DNA of 64,000 nucleotides, from positions 248,001-312,000 of the forward strand of contig NZ_FOBX01000002.1 of assembly GCF_900109945.1 (NCBI RefSeq), written 5' to 3'. The stretch is from Bradyrhizobium sp. OK095 (lineage in GTDB: Bacteria > Pseudomonadota > Alphaproteobacteria > Rhizobiales > Xanthobacteraceae). Of this stretch, positions 51,870-60,499 are shown one piece after another (the first letter of the stretch is position 1; each line of letters starts with the position of its first letter). The translations under genes and the position numbers were made by a program. The notes beneath the pieces are model-generated. The model worked only from the letters and a program-made list of their open reading frames with translations, did not search any database and had not been told where the DNA came from.

Positions 51870-53516
51870 TCAACCCTTGGGACCATCGCGCATCGCGGCA
51901 CGGCTGCCGCGATCGACCTCGCGCAGCAGCTTGTACACGTCGCGCTTGCGGGCGTGAAACGCAGCCATGTCGGGCGCGGTCGGCTCGCTCTTGCGCCCCA
52001 GCGCCGACATTTTTGCCATGGTCTCGCCGATGGAGGCGTAAGCACCACCGGCCACCGCGCCGAGCATCGCGGCACCGAGCAGCACCGGCTCCTTGGTCTG
52101 CGGCAGCGCGACCGTGAGGCCCGTGGTATCCGCCATGATCTGCCGCACCAGCGGACTGCGGCTGGCGCCGCCGCCCATAATCATGATGCCTGCACGGACA
52201 CCGTGCGCGGCAAAGGCCTCGATCACTTCGGCGAGCCCATAAGCGAGCCCGCACAGACCGGCGACGAACAGCCGCTCCATCGAACTGACATCGGTGTCGA
52301 GATCGAGGCCCGCGATGACCGCGCGGGTATCAGGATCGGCATAAGGCGAGCGATTGCCGATGAATTCGGGCAGCACATGGATGTCGCGGGCGAGAAGCGC
52401 GGCGCGGCTGGCGTCACCCGTGCGCGCGATGATGCGCCGCTCGAGGTACTCGATCAGATCGATATTTTCGCTCCGCGCCGCCGCGCTCGCATCAGCGTGG
52501 CCCGGATGCGACTTGAGGAGATGGTCGATCGCCGCGCCCGCGGCCGACTGGCCGCCCTCGTTGAGCCAGAAGTCCGGCACCATGCCGGAATAATAGGGGC
52601 CCCACACGCCCGGCACGAAGCACGGCTCCTTCGTCGTCGCCATGATGCAGGCCGACGTTCCCATGATGTAGGCGAGACGGTCGCTGACATCGCTCGTCCC
52701 GCCCGATCCGTCGCGGCCGCCGATCGCGCCGATGCCGCCGGCGTGGGCATCGATCAGCGATGCACCGACCGGCGTGCCCGGCGACAGGCCGAGCTCGGCG
52801 GCGGCTGTGCGGGTGAGACCTTCGCCGAGCCGCGTGCCGGGCGCGACGATCTCGGTGCCGATGCGGATGTATTTTTCGGTGACGAAGTCAGACAGGCCGA
52901 TACGCTCGAAGAACGGCGCACTCCAGCCGCCGCCGTCATGCGCGAGATAGTTCCATTTGCAGGTGACGGTGCAGGTCGAGCGCTGCAGTGATCCGGTCGC
53001 GCGCCAGGTCAAATAGTCGGCCAGATCGAAAAAATGACCGGCCGCGTCAAAACTCGCGCGCAGATGGCGCTTGAGCCACAACAGTTTCGGCATCTCCATC
53101 TCGGGCGAGATCGAACCGCCGACATAGCGCAGCACGGCATCCCCGGTCTCGTTGATCAGCCGTGCCTCGGCGGTGGCACGATGGTCCATCCAGACGATGA
53201 CGTTGCGCTGCTTGTCGCCGGAAGCGCTAACGGTGACCGGCTCGCCCTGGCGGTCGAGCACCACCAGGGAACAGGTGGCGTCGAAACCGATGCCGCCGAC
53301 GCTGTCAGGCGCAATCGCTGCCTCCGCCATCGCCGCCCGCACCGATGTCACGCAGGCGTCCCAGATGTCGGACGACGATTGCTCGACGATGTCGCCGGCC
53401 TCATGCCAGATCCTGATCGGATGCTTCGCCGTCGCCAGCAACGTGCCCGCCTCGTCAAACACCCCTGCCCGCGTGCTCGTGGTCCCCACGTCGACGCCGA
53501 TATACGCTCGCGGCAT
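51870..53516 (-). CDS. FGGY-family carbohydrate kinase (ribulokinase-like)
   Basis: The 548-aa kinase begins AYIGVDVGTTSTRAGVFD and has the FGGY landmarks GDIVEQSSSDIW, IGFDATCSLVVLDRQG, IVWMDHRA and the C-terminal MIMGGGASRSPLVRQIM. The wording is closest to the D-ribulokinase/YDR109C subgroup, so a ketopentose product from a pentitol is plausible. The ATG at 53516 has GGGAG 5 bases upstream. It lies between the short-chain dehydrogenase and PfkB kinase genes in one operon. Confidence 0.9.
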   Translation of the reverse strand: MPRAYIGVDVGTTSTRAGVFDEAGTLLATAKHPIRIWHEAGDIVEQSSSDIWDACVTSVRAAMAEAAIAPDSVGGIGFDATCSLVVLDRQGEPVTVSASGDKQRNVIVWMDHRATAEARLINETGDAVLRYVGGSISPEMEMPKLLWLKRHLRASFDAAGHFFDLADYLTWRATGSLQRSTCTVTCKWNYLAHDGGGWSAPFFERIGLSDFVTEKYIRIGTEIVAPGTRLGEGLTRTAAAELGLSPGTPVGASLIDAHAGGIGAIGGRDGSGGTSDVSDRLAYIMGTSACIMATTKEPCFVPGVWGPYYSGMVPDFWLNEGGQSAAGAAIDHLLKSHPGHADASAAARSENIDLIEYLERRIIARTGDASRAALLARDIHVLPEFIGNRSPYADPDTRAVIAGLDLDTDVSSMERLFVAGLCGLAYGLAEVIEAFAAHGVRAGIMIMGGGASRSPLVRQIMADTTGLTVALPQTKEPVLLGAAMLGAVAGGAYASIGETMAKMSALGRKSEPTAPDMAAFHARKRDVYKLLREVDRGSRAAMRDGPKG

Positions 53517-53555
53517 TGTCACTCCCGGTCGCTTTCCGCCAGTTTTGGCGCAAGC

Positions 53556-54329
53556 CTACCAGCAAGTGTAGCCGCCATCCACCAGCACGATGCTGCCGGT
53601 CATCAGGCTCGCGGCCTCTGACGAGAGGAACAGCACGACCGAGGCGATCTCCTCGACCTGCCCCATCCGCGCCATCGGGGTTCCACCGATCCAGGCGTCG
53701 TACATTTTGGCGTTGCTCTTCACGAAGGCGTTGAGCGGCGTCTCGATATAGGTCGGCGCCACCGCATTGACGCGGACGCCGCGCGCGCCCCATTCGGCCG
53801 CGAGCGATTTGGTCAGATGGTGCACGCCGGCCTTGGAGGCGTTGTAGAAACACTGCTCCTGCGGCTTGTTGACGATGAATCCGGACATCGAGCCGACATT
53901 GACGATGGCGCCGCTCTTCGCCTTGAGCATGTGCTTGCCGAATTCGCGGCAGCACCAGAAGGTGCCGTTGAGATTGACGTCGATGACATTGAGCCAGTGC
54001 TCGTCGGTGACAGTCTCGGCCGGCGTCTCGCTGCGGGCGATGCCGGCATTGTTGACGAGGATGTCGACCTTGCCATGGCGGGCGACAAGATCGTTCGCCA
54101 CCTCCGCAACCCGTTTGGTGTCGGTGACGTCCATGATCGCGGTCTCGATGTCGTAGCCTTTCGCTTTCAGCTCGGCTTTCGCGCTGTCGGCGACCTTGCT
54201 GTCGCGGTCGCCGATGATCACTTTGGCGCCGGCTTCGGCCAGCGCTTCGGCGCAGCCAAGGCCAATGCCCTGCCCTCCGCCGGTGATGAACGCGGTTTTG
54301 CCGGTCAGCTTGAATTTTTCCAGGTACAT
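53556..54329 (-). CDS. Short-chain dehydrogenase/reductase, probable polyol dehydrogenase
   Basis: The 257-aa enzyme has the NAD(P) motif ITGGGQGIGLG, NNAGIARSETP, the catalytic Ser in NVGSMSGFIVN and the YxxxK pair in CFYNASKAGVHH, with the usual C-terminal GSIVLVDGGYTCW. It lies between a sugar-alcohol-type importer and two sugar kinases, so it probably oxidises an imported polyol to a ketose. Which polyol (mannitol, sorbitol, arabitol or another) cannot be told from the motifs. Confidence 0.92.
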   Translation of the reverse strand: MYLEKFKLTGKTAFITGGGQGIGLGCAEALAEAGAKVIIGDRDSKVADSAKAELKAKGYDIETAIMDVTDTKRVAEVANDLVARHGKVDILVNNAGIARSETPAETVTDEHWLNVIDVNLNGTFWCCREFGKHMLKAKSGAIVNVGSMSGFIVNKPQEQCFYNASKAGVHHLTKSLAAEWGARGVRVNAVAPTYIETPLNAFVKSNAKMYDAWIGGTPMARMGQVEEIASVVLFLSSEAASLMTGSIVLVDGGYTCW

Positions 54330-54370
54330 TTTGGTATTCCCGTTTCTTGAAGTTTTCTTGCCGTTTCTTG

Positions 54371-55378
<1,008 letters not shown>

Positions 55379-55388
55379 GGCAGCCCCT

Positions 55389-56219
55389 TTATTTCACCGC
55401 GCCAAAGGTGAGCCCGCGCACGAGCTGCTTCTGGCTGAACCAACCGAGGACGAGAATGGGCGCGATCGCCAGCGTCGACGCCGCCGACAGCTTTGCCCAG
55501 AACAGCCCTTCCGGACTGGAGTACGAGGCGATGAAGGTGGTGAGCGGCGCAGCTTCCGAGGTCGACAGATTCAGCGTCCAGAACGCCTCGTTCCAGGCCA
55601 GGATCAGATTGAGCAGCATGGTCGAGGCCAGCCCCGGGATCGCCATCGGCGTCAGCACGTAGACGAGCTCGCGGCCGATGGTAGCGCCGTCCATGCGCGC
55701 GGCCTCGAGGATATCGCGCGGGATCTCCTTGAAATAGGTGAACAGCATCCAGATCACGATCGGCAGATTGCCGAGGCAGAGGATGAAGACGAGGCCGATG
55801 CGGGAATCGAGCAAACCAAAAGTCTTGTAGATCAGGTAGATCGGCACCAGCACGCCGACCGGCGGCATCATCTTGGTCGAGAGCATCCAGAGCAGGATGT
55901 CCTTGGTGCGCTTGGTCGGCGAGAACGCCATCGACCACGCCGCGGGGATCGCGATCAGCAGCGCAATCAAGGTCGAGCCGCCGGCGATGATGATCGAGTT
56001 CAGTGCGTGGTGAAAATAGTCGCTGCGCTCCTGCACGGTCGCATAGTTTTCCGTGGTCCAATGGAAGAACAGGAAGGACGGCGGAATGGCGAAGGCCTCA
56101 AGCTCGGTCTTGAAGCTCGCCAGCACCATCCACAGGATCGGGAAGAAGATCAGGAAGCCGAAGAACCACGCCCCGATCGTCGAAATCACCACCCGCTGCG
56201 TCGTCGACTTCCGCGCCAT
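55389..56219 (-). CDS. ABC sugar/polyol transporter permease (SmoG-like)
   Basis: The 276-aa CUT1 permease has six helices, starting with [18 protein letters not shown], and the EAA loop [25 protein letters not shown]. The wording [14 protein letters not shown] is typical of the mannitol/sorbitol-type group. A GGAGG ribosome site precedes the ATG at 56219. The gene lies 4 bp after the other permease. Confidence 0.92.
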   Translation of the reverse strand: MARKSTTQRVVISTIGAWFFGFLIFFPILWMVLASFKTELEAFAIPPSFLFFHWTTENYATVQERSDYFHHALNSIIIAGGSTLIALLIAIPAAWSMAFSPTKRTKDILLWMLSTKMMPPVGVLVPIYLIYKTFGLLDSRIGLVFILCLGNLPIVIWMLFTYFKEIPRDILEAARMDGATIGRELVYVLTPMAIPGLASTMLLNLILAWNEAFWTLNLSTSEAAPLTTFIASYSSPEGLFWAKLSAASTLAIAPILVLGWFSQKQLVRGLTFGAVK

Positions 56220-56223
56220 GCTC

Positions 56224-57096
56224 TCATGCCTCCAGATTGCGGCCGACGATGCGGACGAGGAAAAAGGCGACGATGTTGGCGATCACGACAGCGACGAGGC
56301 CGCCCGCCGAGGCGGTGCCGACATCGTACTGGATCAGTGCCTGCGAGTAGATCAGGAAGGCGATGTTGGTGGTCGACAGTCCGGGGCCGCCACCCGTGGT
56401 GACGTAAATTTCCGCAAAGACCGTGAGCAGGAAAATGGTCTCGATCAGGATCACCACCGTGATGGGACGCGCGAGGTGCGGCAGCGTGATGTAGATGAAG
56501 GTCGAGACGGCGCTGGCGCCATCCATCTCGGCGGCCTCCTTCTGCTCCTCGTCGAGCGACTGCATCGCGGTGAGCAGGATCAGGGTCGCAAACGGAAGCC
56601 ATTGCCAGGACACGATCAGGATCACGGCCAATAGCGGCGCATCGGTGAACCAGTCGATCGGGGTGAGCCCAAACACCGACGCGATCCAGGCAAACAGCCC
56701 GGAGACCGGGTGCATCAGGAGATTCTTCCAGACCAGCGCGCTCACCGTCGGCATCACGAAGAACGGCGCGATCACCATCAACCGCACGATGTTGAGGCCG
56801 ATCACGGGTTGATCCAGCAGCAGCGCCAGGGGAATCCCGAGCAGGACGGTCAACGCCAGCACGGAGCCGACCAGCACAAGCGTGTTCTGGAGCGAAGCGA
56901 GAAAGGCGGGATCGGTGAGGAAGTAGCGGAAATTTTCCAACCCAACGAACGACTCGGAGCCGGGATCGAGCAGGCTGTAATGCAAGGTCGAAAAGTAGAT
57001 CGTCAGCGCGAGCGGGACGATCATCCAGATGAACAGGAGCCCGACGGCCGGCGTCAGGAGCGTCCGCGCAAGAAGCTGCGTTTGCCGGGTTGCCAT
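56224..57096 (-). CDS. ABC sugar/polyol transporter permease (SmoF-like)
   Basis: The 290-aa CUT1 permease begins with LLTPAVGLLFIWMIVPLAL. The EAA loop is KEAAEMDGASAVSTFIYITLPHL, and the late AEIYVTTGGGPG is typical of the first permease in polyol importers. I start at the ATG at 57096; a longer start at 57132 lacks a good ribosome site. It is paired with the next permease. Confidence 0.92.
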   Translation of the reverse strand: MATRQTQLLARTLLTPAVGLLFIWMIVPLALTIYFSTLHYSLLDPGSESFVGLENFRYFLTDPAFLASLQNTLVLVGSVLALTVLLGIPLALLLDQPVIGLNIVRLMVIAPFFVMPTVSALVWKNLLMHPVSGLFAWIASVFGLTPIDWFTDAPLLAVILIVSWQWLPFATLILLTAMQSLDEEQKEAAEMDGASAVSTFIYITLPHLARPITVVILIETIFLLTVFAEIYVTTGGGPGLSTTNIAFLIYSQALIQYDVGTASAGGLVAVVIANIVAFFLVRIVGRNLEA

Positions 57097-57183
57097 TCCT
57101 GACGTCTCCGCTTGGGGGAAGAAGGCGGCCATCCATCCAGGGTGGTGGATGGCCGCAAGTTTGAGCTCAGGGAGAGCTCGGGT

Positions 57184-58494
57184 TCACTTGATGTAGCCGG
57201 CGCGCTTCATCTCGCGCTCGGTCACCGATTGCGCCGCGGTGAGGGCGGCATCGACCGTCATCGATCCCGCAAGCGCCGCCGAGAATTGCTGGCCCACCTG
57301 CGTGCCGATGCCCTGGAATTCAGGGATCGCCGCGTATTGCACGCCGACGTAAGGCACAGGCTTTACCGTCGGCTTGTTCGGATCGGCAGCATCAATCGAG
57401 GCCAGCGTCAGTTTTGCGAAAGGCGCGACCTTCAGATACTCTTCATTTTTGTAGAGCGAGGTCCGCGTGCCCGGCGGCACGTTGGCCCAGCCCTCCTTCG
57501 CGGCGACGGTCTTGGTGTAGTCCTTGCTGGTCGCCCAGGCGATGAACTTCTCGGCGGCTTCGGTCTTCTTGGAGCCGGCGGGGATCGCGAGATTCCACGC
57601 CCACAGCCAGTTGGCGTTCTTGCCGAGCCCGGTGTTGGGCGCGAGCGCGAAGCCGACCTTGTCGGCGACCTTGGAGTCTTTCGGATTGGTGACGAAGGAC
57701 GCCGCGACCGTCGCATCGATCCACATCGCGCACTTGCCGGCGTTGAACAGCGCGAGATTCTCATTGAAGCCGTTCGAGCTCGCGCCGGGAGGACCGGCGT
57801 CCTTCATCAAATTGACGTAGGTCGTGAGCGTCGCCTTCCATTCCGGCGTGTTGAACTGCGGCTCCCACTTCTCGTCGAACCAGCGCGCGCCGTAGGAATT
57901 GGCCATCGCCGAGAGGAACGCCATGTTCTCGCCCCAACCGGCCTTGCCGCGCAGGCAAATGCCGTAGGTGCCGGCGCTCTTGTCGGTCAGCTTCTTGGCA
58001 GCGTCGATGACGAGATCCCAAGTCGGCTTTTCCGGCATCTTCAGGCCGGCCTTGTCGAACAGATCGGTGCGGTACATCACCATCGAGCTCTCGCCATAGA
58101 ACGGCGCGGCATAGAGCTTGCCGTCGACGGAGACGGCGTCCTTGATCTTGGGCAGGAGGTCGGCGACGTCATAGTCCGCGCCGAGATTGGCCAGCGGCAC
58201 CAGCCAGCCCTTCTTGGCCCAGATCGGCACCTCATAGGTGCCGATGGTCAGGACGTCGAACTGGCCGCCCTTGGTGGCGATGTCAGTGGTGACGCGCTGG
58301 CGCAGCACGTTCTCCTCCAGCGTCACCCATTTGACCGTGATGTCGGGGTTCTTCTTGGTGAATTCAGCCGTCAGCCCCTGCATGCGGATCATGTCGCCAT
58401 TGTTGACGGTGGCGATCGTCAGGGTCGTTTCGGCCATCGCGGGGATAGCCAACAGCACAGACGCGCCGCAGACGGCGCCGAGGACTAGTTTCAC
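57184..58494 (-). CDS. ABC sugar/polyol substrate-binding protein (SmoE-like)
   Basis: The 436-aa periplasmic receptor has a signal peptide (KLVLGAVCGASVLLAIPAM, cut near AMAE). The SBP_bac_1 fold is seen in TLTIATVNNGDMIRMQGL, FDVLTIGTYEVPIWAKKGWL, AAPFYGESSMVMYRTDLF and NENLALFNAGKCAMWIDAT. The start is a GTG with GGAGG 5 bases upstream. It is the first gene of the import/catabolic operon, and a strong palindrome lies 25-59 bp before it. Confidence 0.93.
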   Translation of the reverse strand: MKLVLGAVCGASVLLAIPAMAETTLTIATVNNGDMIRMQGLTAEFTKKNPDITVKWVTLEENVLRQRVTTDIATKGGQFDVLTIGTYEVPIWAKKGWLVPLANLGADYDVADLLPKIKDAVSVDGKLYAAPFYGESSMVMYRTDLFDKAGLKMPEKPTWDLVIDAAKKLTDKSAGTYGICLRGKAGWGENMAFLSAMANSYGARWFDEKWEPQFNTPEWKATLTTYVNLMKDAGPPGASSNGFNENLALFNAGKCAMWIDATVAASFVTNPKDSKVADKVGFALAPNTGLGKNANWLWAWNLAIPAGSKKTEAAEKFIAWATSKDYTKTVAAKEGWANVPPGTRTSLYKNEEYLKVAPFAKLTLASIDAADPNKPTVKPVPYVGVQYAAIPEFQGIGTQVGQQFSAALAGSMTVDAALTAAQSVTEREMKRAGYIK

Positions 58495-58518
58495 GGTGAC
58501 CTCCCTAAGCTCGCGCTT

Positions 58519-58553
58519 TTGAGCATATGCCCACGCGTTGGGCGTATGTTCAA
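58519..58553. promoter_or_regulatory. Palindrome upstream of the polyol operon, candidate SorC operator 1
   Basis: The left arm TTGAGCATATGCCCA (58519-58533) and right arm TGGGCGTATGTTCAA (58539-58553) are a 15-5-15 inverted repeat with two mismatched pairs. It lies directly in front of the binding-protein gene. A second copy with identical geometry lies before the HAD-SorC genes. Confidence 0.7.
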
Positions 58554-58644
58554 TCGAGAGATGGCGGTTGTCAAGCAGGCGCGCGGGTGTTTCGGCAACT
58601 TATGAGTGCTGCGGTGCGGGAGTGGTAGGAGATGTAGCTCGGCC

Positions 58645-58785
58645 CACACTGTCGTGCTCCGCGAAAGCGGGGCACCCAGTACGCCGTGTCGTCAGTTGGT
58701 TTGCCCCAAGCGAGGCCGCGGCGTACTGGATCGTCCGCCCCAATGCGCAACCGCGCACAAGGCGGACGATGACGGCAGAGCAAGC
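58645..58785. repeat. Dispersed intergenic repeat with two perfect hairpins
   Basis: Two perfect 10-bp inverted repeats are nested in sequence: CCAGTACGCC (58676-58685) with GGCGTACTGG (58720-58729), and ATCGTCCGCC (58730-58739) with GGCGGACGAT (58761-58770). It resembles repeats seen between genes in Bradyrhizobium genomes, from memory. It lies after the SorC gene and before the operon promoter, so it may stop read-through. Confidence 0.7.
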
Positions 58786-58800
58786 GGCAAGATCGCCGCC

Positions 58801-59751
58801 CTACCGCTCCAGAATCGCCCTTGCCGTCGTCTCGTCAGTGATCAACCCGTTGATCAAGCGTCCGTTCAATGCCGCCGCGATCGCGGGCACCTTGGCCGCA
58901 CCGATCGCTGCACCAATCGTCGTGGTCTTGGCCGGCACTTCCGGCGGGATGCTGGTCAGGCGCTTGTTGGTGCCAGCCTTGAGCAGGCGGCCCTTGGAGT
59001 CGTAGGCCCAGCCGGTGATCTCGCCGATCGCGCCCTGCCGCATCATCTCGAACAGCTCATCGCGGGTGACGAAGCCGTCGACATGGACCTGGGCCTTCTG
59101 GTCCATCTGGCCGATGCCGACGAGGCGCAAATCCGCCTTGGCCGCAACCGCCTTCACCTTCGCAATCGGCTCGATTCGCACCATCTTGTTGCGCTCGTCT
59201 TCCGACGACATCAGGAACGGCAGCGGCATCGGATAGTGCCGCGCGCCGGTGCGATCGGCGAGCCGGCCGACGGTATCGTAAAAGCTAGCCGAGCCGTCGG
59301 CGGAGATGTTGCCGACCAGCGAGACAATCTGGTGGTTGGGCCGGTCGATCGGCGTAACGCGCTCGACTGCGGCGCGCACCGCCCGCCCCGTGCCGAGTGC
59401 GACGATGACAGGCGTCTCCGAGCGCAGCGTCGCATCGAGCAGATTGGCGCAGCGTTCGGCGATGCCTGCGGTGGCCTGCGGCGCCGCGGGATCGGCCGGC
59501 ACCACCTCGCAATAAGCGAGATCAAACCGCTCCTTCAGACGCGCCGCCAATTCCATGCAGGCGGCGATGGGATGTTCGAGCCTGAACGTGATCAGCCGCT
59601 CGGCGAGGCACAGCGACACCAGCCGCTGCGCCGAGGCGCGCGAGACCTGGAGCATCTTTGCGATCTCGTCCTGGGTGTGACCGGCAATGAAATAGAGCCA
59701 GCCGGCACGCGCGGCATCGTCGAGCCTCGACTTTTCGTTCTCGGCGGCCAT
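58801..59751 (-). CDS. SorC-family sugar-binding transcriptional regulator
   Basis: The 316-aa regulator has an N-terminal helix-turn-helix (GHTQDEIAKMLQVSRASAQRLV) and the C-terminal sugar-phosphate-binding domain of the SorC/DeoR-C group, with ALGTGRAVRAAV and VSLVGNISADGSASFYD. It probably responds to a phosphorylated sugar made by the nearby kinases. It follows the HAD gene by 6 bp and precedes the polyol operon. Two matching palindromes, one before each transcript, are its likely operators. Confidence 0.92.
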   Translation of the reverse strand: MAAENEKSRLDDAARAGWLYFIAGHTQDEIAKMLQVSRASAQRLVSLCLAERLITFRLEHPIAACMELAARLKERFDLAYCEVVPADPAAPQATAGIAERCANLLDATLRSETPVIVALGTGRAVRAAVERVTPIDRPNHQIVSLVGNISADGSASFYDTVGRLADRTGARHYPMPLPFLMSSEDERNKMVRIEPIAKVKAVAAKADLRLVGIGQMDQKAQVHVDGFVTRDELFEMMRQGAIGEITGWAYDSKGRLLKAGTNKRLTSIPPEVPAKTTTIGAAIGAAKVPAIAAALNGRLINGLITDETTARAILER

Positions 59752-59757
59752 GGCGGC

Positions 59758-60420
59758 CTATGCCTCCCAGAAATCGCTCATGCGCGCAAAGACCCGATCG
59801 GCCCCGGCGGCGGACAATATAGCGCGGCCGTCGCGGGCGCGATAATGGCTGCCGCCGACAAATCCCCAGACCATCATGCCGGCGGCCTTGGCGGCCTGCA
59901 CACCGCTGACGCTGTCCTCGATCACCAGCGTGCGCACAGGTTGCGCGCCCATCTTGTCAGCCGCGTAAAGGAAGAGATCCGGCGCGGGCTTGCCGTGCGC
60001 GACCATTTGCGCGGTGTAGATCCGGTCGTCGAAATACGGCGCGAGGCCGGTCACCTTCAGCGACAGCGCGACGCGGTCGAGATCACTCGACGAGGCCACG
60101 CAATATGGCGCGCGCAAGCCGGACAGGACGGTCTCGACATCCGGAATCGGCTGGAGCGCCCTCTCGAAGGCGATCAGCACGCGCGACTTCAGCCGGACGG
60201 GGAAATCGACCGGCACCGCCTGGCCGAGCTCGCGAAAATACTGCGTGACCGCGCTCGTGCTTCTCCCGAGAAACAGCTCGAGCGCCTGCGCAAGCGTCAG
60301 CGATATCCCAAATTCGGACAGCTCGTCGGACAGGCACTGGCAGCTCAGCAGCTCGCTGTCGACGAGCACGCCGTCGCAATCGAAGATGATCAGATCGGTT
60401 TTGTTCCGGCCCTGCTCCAT
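59758..60420 (-). CDS. HAD-superfamily hydrolase (beta-phosphoglucomutase/sugar phosphatase-like)
   Basis: The 220-aa enzyme has the HAD nucleophile motif IIFDCDGVLVDSE with Asp14 and Asp16, motif II Ser in CVASSSDLDR, and GKPAPDLFL plus VIEDSVSGVQAAKAAGM, which supply the Lys and acidic pair. This is the sugar-phosphate phosphatase/mutase subgroup. It is first in the HAD-SorC transcript and might limit toxic sugar phosphates in the polyol pathway; that role is inferred. Confidence 0.9.
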   Translation of the reverse strand: MEQGRNKTDLIIFDCDGVLVDSELLSCQCLSDELSEFGISLTLAQALELFLGRSTSAVTQYFRELGQAVPVDFPVRLKSRVLIAFERALQPIPDVETVLSGLRAPYCVASSSDLDRVALSLKVTGLAPYFDDRIYTAQMVAHGKPAPDLFLYAADKMGAQPVRTLVIEDSVSGVQAAKAAGMMVWGFVGGSHYRARDGRAILSAAGADRVFARMSDFWEA

Positions 60421-60428
60421 TCGGCCAT

Positions 60429-60463
60429 TCGATCATATACCCAATTGATGAGCAATAGTTCAC
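60429..60463. promoter_or_regulatory. Palindrome upstream of HAD-SorC, candidate SorC operator 2
   Basis: The arms TCGATCATATACCCA (60429-60443) and TGAGCAATAGTTCAC (60449-60463), with a 5-base spacer, match operator 1 at 12 of 15 left-arm and 9 of 15 right-arm positions. The element ends 9 bp before the HAD gene start, where a bound repressor would block transcription. Confidence 0.6.
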
Positions 60464-60499
60464 CAGAAAACACGACGCCGCGGGTTTTACCGCACTGGT

